Source: Siphonodentalium dalli (taxonomy: Eukaryota > Mollusca > Scaphopoda > Gadilida > Siphonodentaliidae). Taken from it: DNA of 64,000 bases. This document shows positions 1 through 13,500 of this stretch, one piece after another. The position numbers and the translations under genes are program-made. The stretch covers positions 213,994,373-214,058,372 of the forward strand of contig CP136061.1 of NCBI GenBank assembly GCA_032622095.1, written 5' to 3'. Below the pieces are notes generated by a model that was given only the letters and a program-made list of their open reading frames with translations, had not been told where the DNA came from and made no database searches. Position 1 is the stretch's first letter, and the number at the start of each line of letters is the position of its first letter.

Positions 1-2563
1 TCTCCCCAGTCGAAATACAGCAACATGTACATCTTTTAGTTGAACATGGAGACTTAGCTGCAGGTGGTATAGGTGTAGGGAAATGACGCTCCACCAAACG
101 ACCTTCCTCATTTCGGTTAATTACCATGCTCCTACATGGATGTACAGGGGCACTACTAATTTGTGATTCTTCGTTGAGTTTCAATGTAATTCAAACTGCC
201 AACGCGGTCGGATGTTGTCGGTATTTTTTCTTGTACAGAACAAACTCATGCACCCTGCACAAGTTGATTAAGTACACTGCGAGGCATTTGTACCATTTGA
301 CACTTTTACGTTCGGCAGAATAGTATTGGACATTCTGATCCGAAGTGTCAACACCATTCATATGTTTGTTATACTGAGCAATATCAAGCGTTTTTTCACA
401 ACTTGTGTCTGTCTGTCGGTTTTCGATGTGCCCACTATCATTCGTCCGTGTTGTGTACTTAGAATGTCAACGTCCTTATCATGGGCGGCGGAGCACATGG
501 GTCACGTGCCCCCACGTCTTCCCCTAATTATGGGTACAAAATCTTCCAATGCTAAATACATTGGATAAAATATATTTTTATTCCCAAGAAAACATTCCAT
601 TAATAACTTATGCGGCTATGGCTAGCAAGATAGCAAGTTAATCCCTTGGTCAGTATTGACAATGTGTCTGAGTAATTGCCCTCTGGGAATTTTACTATAG
701 ACTTTGAGTTAATTTATAGATCTCAGGTCTTCTGGGGATACCATCAGAGTCATGTCTTGGACACAACAACTTGTCTATTTAAAATCACATTCATCATACC
801 AATAAGGTTTAAATTTGAGTGTATTCAATAAAACTGCAAACTTGGGGCTTGGCAGGTATACAATTTCATGCCAAGGTGATCAAACTCCTGATATATATGG
901 GATCAAATGCTATATACAATATCAGTTGATGCTGAGTATTCATTCGAATAACTTGACTACGATTTTTATCAATTCAGCTAATTCGTTATTACCGACAAAT
1001 AACAAGAGTTAGAATAATTATTTTCTACACGAAGTTCACTGTGTACACTGGCAAGTGTATGTGTACATATATATTATAGTGTTATTTTCAAAGTTACTTG
1101 TGATTATTGTTTCTTCGATATCAACATGTGTCGCATGTGGAGTGAATTGGATTATACAGTATAGTGTATACTAATTTCATCATAACACTTGTGACAAAGG
1201 ATGCGGGTTGTAGAAGTTGTATCAGCGTCATCAGTCATCTTTTACACATTGGCTGCAAACGTAAGTGAGTAGCAGCGTAGCATAATTTAAACTCTTTCTT
1301 GTTTTCTACTTTCATAAATGTAGCCACGAATAACATCATACTAAACAGTCTTTGCACAAAATTGCGGCGCACATTTGAACAGATTTTAATTCATACATTT
1401 AGTATATTAAAAATTGTGCCCCTCCACACTTTTGTGTAGCTTCCGCCGCCCCTGGTCCTGACCATTTCATGAACATGACATCACCCTTTGATCGAGCATT
1501 TATTAACTTTTATTATTTTTCAGATTGATAACCTCATGGTGTACACCTTTTTTGACTTTGTTATTGTGCCACACGATGTTGTTTTCTTTCCAGGTATATT
1601 TTCAAATAACGGAATGCTTGTGTAGAAGTTGTCCATGTACAAACAATATCCTTTGTCCAGGTATGGTCGAATTAAATTTATAACCACTGTCTCTGTCTTG
1701 CTCACGACATCATCAGTACTTGCAACTTCTTTTGCCTGTATATATAGAAAAGTTTACCGAATAGCCCGAGTCCTATTCACACAACTAGAATAATGTAATT
1801 CCGTGCGTGTGGGGCTTAATCGGAATGTACTCTTTGAAACTGAGTCTCTCGGTCCAAGGTACTAAGGTTTCGTCAATTGGCAGGTTTTTCTCCGGATAAT
1901 CTAATTCTGGAAGTTAGTTTGCATGTGTGGAATAAGTGGTGGCAGCTTCACCAATTTGTCATTGTTATTGAAGTGCAGAAATATCATTATAAGCTGACCT
2001 GTTCTTGTCATTACACTTGCAAAGTTTTGAGTTGATATCAAGCCCTCTGTCTTCCAATATCTTTCAAGTGAAGGTTTATCTACGAACCTCGTAGCAAATA
2101 ACAAACAAATGAATAACTTCATTTCATAGGGGTCGGTATATATCAACAATTATGAAGGCGACTTTCTGGTTTCATGTAACACTTTCGATGTATTGTTTTG
2201 CATATATATTTGTTTCAACTGGCAGTAATTGGTAGATAGAATCGCCAATAAAATGCTCGAAGTATGTGATTGGATCTGCTTTTATTTGGGTTATCTATTT
2301 GAATCTCTGGAGTCCCTTGAAAACTTGGTAGTGTACCGTCCTGTTTCGTTCTGCTCGCAACCTTCCATACTCAAGTATTGGGCAACGTGGATGATGCGGA
2401 CTGCCGTACATTTATTTCGTCATCGTATAAGCCTTCATCACTTATCACACGAGGAGCTATTATCGGAAGAGGGATTTTCCGAATCGGAACTGCAACATAG
2501 TTCAATAAAATCTCCAATGGTAAATCGGCGCGACCTTCTAACATCACGCCTGGGCCGGATCAT
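1..2563 (-). pseudogene. piggyBac transposase pseudogene, split by insertion, runs off the left edge
   Basis: DNA cut-and-paste transposase of the piggyBac (DDE_Tnp_1_7) family, minus strand. The start is ATG at 2563, followed by an acidic Ser-rich N-terminus (GDFIELCCSSDSENPSSD). Block one continues with PYEMKLFI...PSLERYW...FLHFNNND, then LPIDETLVPW (first catalytic Asp) and GYCLYMDNFYTS (second Asp), ending near GTITKSKKVY at about 1520. The protein resumes at about 560 with HDKDVDILST (third Asp of the DDD triad), then AQYNKHMNGVDTSDQ and KSVKWYK. It ends in a Cys-rich zinc domain (KRCTCCC) cut by the window edge. Several stops and frameshifts (for example near 1795, 1720 and 375) make it inactive. 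All three catalytic aspartates are still readable, so the family call is firm. No terminal repeats were found. Confidence 0.88.
575..1515. other. Unassigned segment separating the two piggyBac halves
   Basis: The piggyBac protein breaks at about 1520 and resumes at about 560, so roughly 0.9 kb is foreign or non-coding here. I see no terminal repeats or coding potential in it. A TTAA occurs at 1503 and another near 636, but their flanks are not inverted copies of each other. Confidence 0.45.
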
Positions 2564-2566
2564 ATA

Positions 2567-3128
2567 AAACTGAACACATCACATATACAACCCATAATAT
2601 AGAAGATAGGAACAGGTATGTATCTGACTATTACACGAGGTTGTTATTCATTGGTTCATCTCAATGAAAAGAGACGGAAATTATATGTACAAAATCGCCC
2701 ATTGATTGAGGTGTGTTATTGCACACGTTTGTTGTAGTACAATACAAGCCTAAGGTATCTGGAATTGTAACTTACGGCATGACCAATGAGTGTTTAATAA
2801 CGTTCACTTGATTCAGATTATTGTGCGGTTCTGTATTTATTACACTTATACACAGCAATGTATCCTACTCGCGATTGGAATGCACACAATTTGCATTGAT
2901 GGGTCTGGATGGTTGTGTAATAAATCTTAATTCAAACCATTTCTATGAGGAAGCGGTAAACATTCCGGACATTTCACATTTACAACAACATTTGTTCAAA
3001 TTAGTGCACAACGTGACTCAGAAAGCGATTCACCAATATGTACATGTAATAAATAGTTAACTTTCATATGAATGATGCTATATTTTAGCAATAAAGTTTC
3101 ATCAATATTATAATTTTATTATAAAACA
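2567..3128. other. No feature recognised
   Basis: AT-rich sequence upstream of the piggyBac start. Short open frames on the plus strand have no recognisable motifs. Confidence 0.5.
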
Positions 3129-3348
3129 CACACGTAGTGTTTCTGAATACCAAATTTACAATACTCGTGAGACTGATGATTTACCACACGAGCTTTAGCG
3201 AATTGCGGTAAATCATCAATCCCACGAGTCTGAATACCAAATTTACACTTCTCATGGGATTAATGATTTACCGCACGAGATCTAACGAGTGCTGTCGATC
3301 ATCAATCCTACGAGTGGTGTACATTAGTTTTCAGAAACACTACGTGTA
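3129..3348. repeat. Palindromic short element with 17-bp terminal inverted repeats
   Basis: Ends are ACACGTAGTGTTTCTGA and its exact reverse complement. Inside, a unit of about 90 bp (CTGAATACCAAATTTACA plus a variable ACTCGTGAG/TTCTCATGGG part) is repeated, with TGATTTACC and GGTAAATCATCA in opposite orientation, so the element folds on itself. It has the structure of a non-autonomous foldback element (MITE-like). Confidence 0.7.
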
Positions 3349-4226
3349 TATTTTGTTTATACCATGATCCGGTCAGCAAAATATTAGAAAGTTAGAACTT
3401 AAAACATCGAAGAAATTTGTCAATACTTCAACCCTCCGTGGATGCCGCGGCAACTCAGTACATTATTACGTTACCTGGCGAAGTGAAACCTGATGAAATT
3501 GTGAAAGTTTATTTAAAAAGCTATTGAAATTTATGATGACACGTTTGTGGTCAAATTGTATACCTCAGATTTATGAAAATGTAACTAACGTTTTGTTTAT
3601 TAACGTTTCAACTTGGAGCTATATTTTGCATGATTAATACAGGTGTACTGTAACGCGGCATTGTTTCTCCTACTGTAGGTATAACACTTTGCCGTTCGGA
3701 TCGTAAGGGAAATTGTGTATACCTACATCGTGCCTTTGTGCCGACAGTGGCGATTTTTTTCTTCTCAATGACCGTTAATACTATAGTATAGAGTACGTGA
3801 TCACGGTATAAAAATTAAATGACTCGAGTCAAGCATATTAAAGATAATAATATAACATTAAGTCTGATTAAGTGGTGACATGTTGCTTGTTAATCAGCAT
3901 GATCCGATGTCAACTTAAGAAATACATTCAGTGTTGTTTTCTCTCGTAAATCCTTGTTTTAGTGCTACTGGGAGTGGGTGTCAAAAATAAGCAAAAACGA
4001 AAAAAAAATATTTGGGTCAAGGGGTGGGTGGGTCCCAAAAATCGTCAAAACTTTGTTTTCCAACACCCCCCCCCCCCCATCATTTATAAAATTCTACATG
4101 GGAATGGTATATTATTAACCTGGAGGGATGTTATGGAACAATACGCAGACGACATATACAAATGCAAAACTATTAATGTGAAATGGTGGGAAATTATCAG
4201 ATATTTCCCAAGGGATTGATTGGGGT
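3349..4226. other. Unassigned, with a G-rich to C-run patch
   Basis: Around 3970-4080 there is a GGGAGTGGG/GGGTGGGTGGG stretch followed by a C homopolymer of at least 12. A similar pattern recurs near 27920-27990 and 29340-29460. Otherwise nothing is recognised. Confidence 0.45.
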
Positions 4227-4718
4227 TTAAAGATACGGGCGGCGTTGGCGGTGGGTATGCTGTTAACATATTCAGCTCCGTCAAAAACCGCCTCAAACTT
4301 TGTTCTTATACCAATCAGAAATATGGCTTAAACAGTATGTTATTGTCAAATGTTTTCCTTTGTTATGTAAACAAAAGCAAAAAACGTTACAGAACCTGGC
4401 TTTTGTTTAGATCCGGATATGGTAAATATAAAAAGCATTATTTGTTACTGTCACAAAGTTTCCTGATATGGAAATAATAAAGATCGTTTGTGTGTGTAAC
4501 TAATATAATTGCGCTGTGTTATGTAAACAGAAGCAAAACTTATGTAACACGAGAAGGTTCTTGTTTACGTACATCATTGTACGTCTTGACAATATAGTGT
4601 TTACGCGCTGATTATGTTTGGCATATGAACAAAACTATATATATTTTAATATTCCTTCCGTTGATGGCGATTTGAACAATATGAATATTTCTGCAACGAA
4701 CGCCGCTCGTGCCTTTAA
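4227..4718 (+). mobile_element. TTAA-1 MITE, diverged copy
   Basis: Bounded by TTAA on both sides. Its left end AAAGATACGGGCGGCGTTGG and right end CTCGTGCCTT match the TTAA-1 family described at 11392. It shares the internal blocks GGCGGTGGGTAT, CGTCAAAAACCGCC and GTTATGTAAACA. It is the most diverged of six copies, so probably the oldest. Confidence 0.75.
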
Positions 4719-4789
4719 TGTCGCTTTCCGCAACTAAGGTCATATCACGACATTGTCAGTTTTAGTGGTGGAGGAAATCCGCATACTTA

Positions 4790-4968
4790 CGGCTAATATA
4801 ACTTATTTCAATGGCTGACAAACTGGTCGACCGGCTATCGACGAGTAACTGGCAACTCCACCAGATAACGATTTCGAGTTACAAAGTCCACAATGGAAAC
4901 AAGTGGATTTGATCCCTTATCGAAATGGTTTGGAGTTGTACCCCTGACCGATTGAGCCACCGAGGCCC
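4790..4968 (-). repeat. tRNA-derived SINE-like sequence
   Basis: On the minus strand an A-box-like GTGGCTCAATCGG (4960-4948) is followed 45 nt later by a B-box-like GGATCAAATCC (4915-4905). This is the spacing of an internal RNA polymerase III promoter in a tRNA gene. The region does not fold as a normal tRNA and runs into unrelated sequence, so a SINE head is the better reading. The 3' end is approximate. Confidence 0.5.
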
Positions 4969-6568
4969 AATTTCCTAAGGGAACCACTAGTCAATGAATA
5001 CATGTGTATTTAGCAAAGAACTGGTTAACTCCGTACAATAATTACAGATATGATTGATTCACAATTCCTTCAAAACCAACGATGTAGATACGTATTTAGA
5101 GGTCTAATACTTGCGTCGAATATTGTCTTATTAAATTACAATATATGACCGGGAAATTGACGTCAAATAATTTCACACTTGTCATATATTTGCTATAGCG
5201 GAACATAATCATAATTATGGGTTATGGGATCGCGATATACTGGACCAAATTTATTACCTAGTCTTTATCTGTATTAACCCATTTCACCACTAACTGTGGT
5301 ATTTAAGTATACATGAAGCATCCAACCCGCCTGCCTCCCCATATACACCACACTTAAACTCTATAGTAATCCTTTACAACGGACAGGACGGGCCTGCGTA
5401 TATATATGATACAGTTCACAATAGAGATGGGAGAGGAGTTCTCAGCTCACGTGCGAGTGGTTCTAGCCCATGGAGGAACCGCTTTATTCACACATCCTTG
5501 GAGACGCTTGATAGCATAATTAAAAAAATCATGGCGCATAATTATACTGGCATGAGGTCAGAGTTCGATTTATACATGATCATGCATTACTGCTGTGGTG
5601 TGTACATCCTTAATTTTCTATTACTAGTGAGAACTATCCTTATTTACTGATACACCATTGCTTGTGAAAACAATATTGATCCCCGAAAATATCATGTAAG
5701 TATATCATGTGATGCTTTGATTGTTGCTAAGTTTTGTATTGAATGGGACCCACGTCCTTCGAATGGGTAAGGGTATGTTCTTACACTGGTAAGTTTTCAC
5801 ATAATTTTGTACAGCCATTTTTTCAACGAACCAGAATATGAACAACCTGCGTATAAAAGCATATTTACCAAAGCTAACGACATGAGAAGTAAAATTTCGG
5901 TAGTTCCACGTGTAACGGTGCTACTAACACTTTATCTTAAAATACATGTATGATTGATCCTTGCGGGATATTTGCATGCTATTTACATGCCAATTTCGTT
6001 AGAATCAGTGGAACTATATAGTTTATTACTTCTCGTGTAGTTAGCTGTGAGATGATTTGTATAGTAATTTTTGCATTCGGTTTCTGCGACATAGTAGCCT
6101 CCACCCCCACCAATATAATGAACAAATATAATCAATGACAGACAATTTTACAGCACACCAACATCTAAAATATATATACTAGTAAAGTAAATAAAGGTCG
6201 ATATTGGACCCCATTGGATAACTTACATGTACATTGGTGCTGCTTGTGATATTATAAATCCGGCTTCGAAATATATGGAGCAAATAAATCCGATACTTAC
6301 GAGTTTTTCACAAATGAAGAGAAGAGTGGTGTGCTATTTAATTAATCCAATATTAACACAAAAAGCTATACAGACTCCATTATAAGACATATTATTTAAC
6401 AATATGTTGAACTGTACATATGTGATATCGACTGTGGATTATTGATTTGTATTCGCCCGACCAAGTTTGTAAAACTGACCTCATATTTATTTGGTGACAT
6501 AAACTCGTCACTGATTTTAAATTACTCGGGTGTTATAAATACGTAATAAGCACAACGTCTGATTTATA
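4969..6568. other. No feature recognised
   Basis: AT-rich, with no coding motifs and no inverted or tandem structure that I can support. Confidence 0.5.
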
Positions 6569-7080
6569 TAAGGATTAACTGTCATGTTGACTGTTTTTTA
6601 TGGAGATGTAAACGTGAGGTAAGTGGACATAACTTGTGTAAAACCCGAATGGTTTTACATACAAGTTATGACCACTTACATCACGGTTACATCTCCATAA
6701 AAATAGTCCACATGACAGATAATCATTATATTTATATACATTTAGCGAAAAAGCCACTTTTGTAAATGTATTTAAATCGAAAAGTGTATCGTGACAAAAA
6801 CAGCCCAAAATACCCAATAGCACCCTTGGCAAAAGTTAATATGAACAATTTCTCTTCATATTGAAACCCGATTATGTATTAAGTCAATCCTGCGCGAGTC
6901 CAAATGCGCCCAAAACATTACGCGTTCGTCTTTCCAAACCCAATGACGTATCGATGGTGTTATGAGCTTGGTGTTATGAGGCGTTGCGCATTCACCGAGA
7001 AATAACTGCAACTAGCCACGTGTGCGCCGACCAATCAGAATGCTGGATTTATTGATGACAACACTTAGTATGTAAATATA
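6569..7080 (+). repeat. Hairpin-headed dispersed repeat (family B), copy 1
   Basis: Begins with a long snapback: about 80 bp (6570-6646) are repeated inverted at 6652-6728, including TTTTTATGGAGATGTAA. A unique tail follows (CCTGCGCGAGTCCAAATGCG, GAGAAATAACTGCAACTAG). A second copy lies at 54501 in the same orientation. It ends just downstream of the KDZ gene stop. Confidence 0.75.
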
Positions 7081-7244
7081 AGCAAAATAAATACCACGCA
7101 TACCCTCCGGGCACTTGTTATCTTCACTTATAAATCAGACACCGTGCTTATAACATATACTTAATACTCATTGTCTTCATAAGACAGGGATTCCGGAATT
7201 TCTTGCTGAAAGAATGCCTGCTGGATTTCTTCCAGGTCTTCTTG

Positions 7245-7538
7245 TTATGTCAGGGAATCACTGTGTGATGTTGTCTGGAGAAGCTTCTCTGCAGAGTTCA
7301 AACGGGACATTAAGGAATCCCTCTGTCGTAAAAGTAGTACTTTCTGTCCAGCTTGATGTCTGTTGTCTGGCTCATTATACAGATCAAGCTCACCAGTGGT
7401 CTTTGAGATCAGCCTCCGGAGATGCGAGAGTAAGAGGAAGCTCTCATTTTCCAGAAGCAGTATCTCTTCTTTCGCTCTTCTGAGAAGGAGAGTAGAGTCA
7501 ATCAGAGTCCTCTTCACTGTGTGATCTATTTTGCAGGC
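7245..7538 (-). CDS. KDZ exon 15 (C-terminal coiled region)
   Basis: Acceptor ATTATAAG|GCC. The exon reads ACKIDHTVKRTLIDSTLLLR and continues as a Leu/Glu/Arg-rich coiled segment with RHQAGQKVLLL, ending at TAA (7247-7245). The same frame stays open for another 27 codons of acidic, Gln-rich sequence (QEDLEEIQQAFFQQ) to a second TAA at 7161, so the TAA at 7245 may be a late nonsense change. An alternative acceptor at ATCACACAG|TG would fit the phase of exon 14 better but lacks a pyrimidine tract. Confidence 0.65.
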   Translation of the reverse strand, partial: ACKIDHTVKRTLIDSTLLLRRAKEEILLLENESFLLLSHLRRLISKTTGELDLYNEPDNRHQAGQKVLLLRQRDSLMSRLNSAEKLLQTTSHSDSLT

Positions 7539-10500
7539 CTTATAATTAGAATAACATTAATCCAAATTTATATTTATGATCATGACTGAGTTGAACACTA
7601 TTTCTCTCTACCAAATAGGGATGCCGATGAAGGGGAGCATGCAGGGGCATTTGCCTCCTCGTATACTGGGAGACTCGTGGTCACCCGAAAAGTGCTCGCC
7701 TAATTGGTTTGCCCCTTGTCCTTTGGTGTTTCCGGTGTCCCTGGCTACCAAGACCAAAAACACATCTATGAACTTCAAAGATGATCAGAATATTAAGTTT
7801 GTTCAAGGCTGTGAGGCTTACAGAAATAAAATAATTACCAGTAGGAGTACAGAGTGCAAAGTCATGTTTCCCTGTGTAATTCTATTTGTCACGCTATCAG
7901 AAATTTACGCATGCAATACCGTAAACGAGTGTATCATCATTTCACCATTTTCTATCACAGTAAATTATAAATAATTTTGAATACAGATTAAACTCATACA
8001 TGTCAAATGATTAACCATATTCACGGCTTCATGTTAATGCCCGGGCTCCATGTGTAAATATAGTACATCGTTTCAATGAAGTTCTATTACAGAAGAGTAA
8101 CGGGATGCAACTTATATCACGTAATCATCAAAACTAATTGATTATTCTGATTACACATTCCACCATTAAATGGCGCTAATTGTAAAGATAATATTTGACA
8201 AAATAGTCAATTATCAGCTGACGCATGATGTCACCAGGGATGTAATTCACAGTTGCTACATTATCACTTTTAATTCACCAAGAAATCCATATAAATTACA
8301 GCTAAATGTGTAATACATTCTTCGAGTGCTAACGACACCAGAACTATTTTCTATATCTAAAATGAAAAAAGATAATTTCCCCCGTATTTGTCAACTGTCA
8401 ACAAGGAGAAACATAATTTCTATGTTTTATTTCACACTGCTATATACCACTACTGGTGTTCATCCCTGTTTGGGAGAATAAGCTGGAATTTGGTGCTATA
8501 GTACTGTATAGTTGTGAGTTTAATTTCAAATCCAATTGGAATGAATCAAATTAAAACATTTGGAAAAATCTGCCATTGCTTGTATGTTTAGCAAAAATGA
8601 AAAAGTCAATGACACTGTAGCTCAACTTGGAATGGGGAATAATTTCATGTTTGACAGACAATGGAGTGATTAGGAATGTGGAAAGATTAATGGCCTAGTT
8701 ATGCAAAGAGTAAAATCCAAGATGGCCACTGGCAGCCATGTTTTTTGGCCGAAAGACCACAAAAAGACACGTTTCCATCTACATATCAATGTCAACAGCT
8801 GTGACAAATTTCATAATTATCTGACCAAATATAGGAGCTGTAGCCCATGCCAAAGGATTTGATCATGCAAAGAGTAAAATCCAAGATGACTGCTGGCGGC
8901 CATGTTTTTTGGCAAAACGACCCCAAAATGACTCGTTCCCATCTATATGTCAATATTAACATCCATGACAAATATTATGATGATCAGACGAACAGTACAA
9001 CCTGGTGCCCGTGCTAATGGATTGAATTTTGAAATCCAAGATGGCCGATGGCAGTCATGTTTTTATGTCGAATGACCCCAAAATGACTCGTTCCCATCAA
9101 CATATCCATGTCAACAGTCATGACAAATTTCATAATGATCCGACCAAAGGTACGTGCTAAAGGAAATTATTGATGAATCACGCACACACACAAACCCACA
9201 CTCACACCCACACACACATGGACGACGGATACCAAGCCATAGCAATAGCTCAAACTTTACAGAGTAAAGTTGAGCTAAATATTGTTACTCACCATTACAT
9301 TATCACTCTGAAGACAACTGTATATGTGTGAATTTGGGTCAAGTGCATCGGTAGTTTCATAGTGGTGTCCACTGGTGGTTGATCCAGAATTGATTGTATT
9401 CATTATTTTGTTTATTTTTGTCGAAATTCTCTTTGTCACTGTTTGTCCACCTGTGTGTAAAGAAAGTATTCCAGAATTAAAATTTCAACCTAGGTTTATA
9501 ACTTTAGTATATGTGGATTAACTTTTTCTATACTAAATACTAATTGACGAGTAGTTATCCCTTAGGACATGTTCAGACAAGAAGTTCAACAAACGAACAT
9601 TTATTGAACTTATTATGTGATAATTTTCCTCAAATAAATATGACTCTTTCTGCACATCATTTATCCCACATTGTATATAGAAGTCAACATACCACAATGG
9701 CATACTTGGTGGTGCTCTTGTTTAAATTAGGAACTGATTTTTCACATTAGTATCTGATTAGAAAAGTCACCGAAAATCAGTATGTAGTTGATATAGATAA
9801 CAAATATTGTTGTTCATCATCCATACACATCATGCACAAATGCATTGTGAGTTTGAGTATTTTTTTGTTGTTAGAAACTGAAGAAAGTTTAGTCATGTCA
9901 TGAAAGGTCCTCCAAATAAAAAATACAAATATCTTAGCCATTGAAGGGTGACAGATATGACAGGAAATAAAATTATTTTATAATTCTCTTTTTGGATTTC
10001 AACCAAAATTTGTATGCTCACTGGGGTACTTTTGCTTCAAAAAAATTAAGAAGAGCCTCTCTTTGGCAAGTATCCGCATTGACCTGAGGTGGCTTATCTC
10101 TCTCTTCTTTATGTACGACTCATATTGGCTTTTCTTAATAGCAGAGTCATGTGGCCATCGAGTCAATATCTTGTGAAGCTTTTCAATACTCCTATCCTCC
10201 TTTTCCACCTGAAAAACAGATCCATTACACAAACATAAAAATGGTGCAGACGCATAATAATTATTGGTCTGAAGACAAAAGAAGAAGCCAGTGTTTTGAA
10301 GTTTCAAAATATCTTCACAAACAGTCTGAATATATACAGACTGAAACCAATAATCAGATTCCTTGTCCTTTGGTGATAGCACAGCTTCAGTTCAAGTTTT
10401 TTTTCAAGTTCAATAAAGTTTATTAGATAATCATAATTAGGGAAAGGATACCGACTTAATACAGGTTTCATCTATTCAGTTTTACCAATTATTAGCAATT

Positions 10501-13500
10501 GTTTGTCATGCAAATTTGTGAATTTTGTCTTTTACAAACATTTTGGCTTGTAACTTTGGCATGAATCATTAAATTACGTTGTGATTTGATATGGTGATAG
10601 CCCAGCATGCGATAAATTTAAGGATACCCAGCTACCATGTGATTCATAAATTTTTATTTGAGATATACAATGGCCATTGTTTGATTAGGAAATTTCATAG
10701 TTTTGTAATTTGGCATGGATCATCGGATTTGGTTGAAATAGAACAGTTGGGTTTTGTTAGTGTGAATCCACTGGATACTACATAACACACAAGCTTCATA
10801 GATCGCGCTGCATGTCTTTGAAGGTGGACATAATAAAAGAACACATATACTTCATTGAGTATTGATGTCTTGGCATATATTGTATATCTAGAATGAGGTG
10901 AAAACAGTCCTTATCAAACTATTTATATGAGCAGCCTGGTGATCATTGGGTGTACTGATAATAACCTTTTTTTGCTGTTTGATGAGATCACTGTGCTCTG
11001 GCAGTTGTGGCTTTATAGCAATCTTCTTCCTAAAATATATAGTGTTGATGAGAGTTTATGTAAAACAACAAAAGACTAAAAAAATAAACACAAACAAGCT
11101 TAATAACATGCAACCATAAAGGCTGCATATTATTATTACATTGAACTATAGCCTCATATATACCATTATAAACCCACATTGTGTTCAAATTATATTTAAA
11201 CAAAATAATGTTTCTTCAATTTAATTTCCATCCTTGGGATATGTTAACAGCTTCCTAAACTTAAGTAAATTATGTAATGCTAGAGGTTTTTAAGTTTTAA
11301 TTATGTTTAGGTATATAACTGTCAGGAAACGCAGTCTGAGATAGTCATAATTTCATAGGATCTTCATATAATAGGCTAAGTGCATGCCAGCTTAAAGACA
11401 CGGTTGGCCTTGGCGGTGGGTATCCTGTGAAAATATCTCCACCCGTCAAAAACCGCCACAAACAGAAAGAACAGCAAAATGTAGACAGACTTTGTCCGTA
11501 TACAAATAAGAAATATCGCATAAACAGTATGTTATGGTCATATGTTTGACCATTGTTATGTAAACAAAAGCATAAAAAGTTACTTTTCTGGTGTTTGTTT
11601 ATATTATGATGGTAAATATAAAGAGCGTTCTTTGTTGGTGAATACCTGATATGGAACTAATAAAGAGCGTTTATGCCACTTGTGTGTGATTAGCCAGTAG
11701 AATTGTGCTGTCTTCTGTAACAAAATCAGGCTCTTGCTTAGGTAAAATATAGTAGGTCTTTATGATAACATGCTGTTTACGCGATGGTCATGGTATATAT
11801 GAACGAAACTGGATGCGTTTTAATGTTTTTCTGTTTACGGTGTTTGGAAAAAATATGAATATTTTCGACAATTAAGGCCGCACGTGCCTTTAATGTCTCA
11901 TTCCATTAAATCATTAAATATTATACATGTAGTACCCCCATGACCAAAGGAAATGGTGTGCATACTGGATTAAATAATGTAATATTCAGTTATCTCAATA
12001 ACCGGGTGTTGGATCTGATTTGAAATTTGGTATGGACGTATACAAGGGCATTTAGAGGATTGTTTTATTCATATTTTCCATTCTGGAGTTATTCATCTTT
12101 GTATATCTGGCTCCTGTGATTCACAATTGTTTGGTCGAATTGAACATCAGATAAAATTGGGGCTGAGATTTGACATTGAATAAAAATTGCAGTTAACCCT
12201 TTGACCCCGAATTGGAATACCGGTCCAATCCTTATTTTCCTATACCCCGGGAGACCGGAATACCTGTACGGAAATCATATGATAGTTGACAGGAAATTAC
12301 AGCTCAATAAATGCACATATCAACTGGAGTTGTACTTCTACTTTGCACACATGTTTACCCACGTGACTTTGATTGACAAACTCATGCTAGACGGTCTGTT
12401 TCTTCACGCATGCGTAAAGGCCTATTTTGGAAAAAGGGGCTTTTTATCATCGAAGTATTTTGTTAGAAATTTAGTGACCAAAGCCCAATTAACTGATTAT
12501 ACTGGAAAATATCATTGATAAATGAATTCAGACTAGAATGAAGCACCATGAATACTTTGGGTGCAAGAGTAATGATATTTAGTCAATGTTACAATAGTCT
12601 CCCAGTACAGGAGGGTTCGAAAAATTTGTGAATCTTCACAAATAGTTCCAATCTAACCTTTCATGTGATTTCACATTGAATCAAATGTTCACAGTAGCAT
12701 ATGTTGAACATCGCTGGAACTAATCCGAAAAGTGCATAAAAATGTAATTGGTAGCATGAGGAAAATGTGAACAAAATATATATATTTTGCCCCCAGAGAG
12801 TCACCGGATCCTAAATTAGAAGAGCTAGGCTTCATTAAAATGGTAGTCACTTGAATGACCCTTTATGGTGACATCCAAGTAAACATTGACCGCTAAACCT
12901 ATTCCCGTTGTTTTGGTTCCCATCCGTGCACATGTCTTTTATTACTTTCACCCAACTTCTTTATATTTTTGGTTGAGTTTTTTTTTTAAACTTGACCTAT
13001 AGTTATTATTGTGATAATTTAAACAGATATAAACTTATTTTCGTTTCAGTTTTCATGATGATCCCTGAATCACGCAGAGTACAATTTCTAGGAGGAAGTG
13101 ATATAGATTGTTTGTGAACTGTCGAATCATGTCCAGTTCAGCAATTCTTTTTCAGATTCGTGTTTATAGCATGATATTTTGATCAGGGTGAATTAGATTG
13201 GGGATAAACATGCTGTCTGGAGGTATTTTGGGAAGCTTATCAGAGTGTTCTCCAATTAACAATATTGGTTTTACTGACTCCTCGCATTGATCCCATTTCA
13301 TGTAAAATCTCACACCTCAACATGTTTATGTTTATCAAATACAAAATGTTTCATGTTGCCCATGAAACTTGTTTTTTCATTCTCAGCCACATTTTGTCAC
13401 ATCAATGTGTGCTTAAATTACTTACTCTATGAACATCAGTTCCGTCAGCAAGCAGCTATACCTCTCTTGCCATGTTAGTTCATCTTTGATGGAAATAAGA

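Noticed and set aside
2229-2567. 112-codon plus-strand open frame
   Set aside because: Antisense of the piggyBac N-terminal region.
4900-4968. A functional tRNA gene
   Set aside because: A- and B-box spacing is right, but acceptor and anticodon stems do not form; called a SINE head.
7081-7160. Terminal inverted repeat of a KDZ transposon
   Set aside because: Compared with sequence upstream of 51402; no inverted match seen by eye.
7576-7974. 132-codon plus-strand open frame
   Set aside because: No motif, lies in KDZ intron 14 on the other strand, and its length is possible by chance in this composition.
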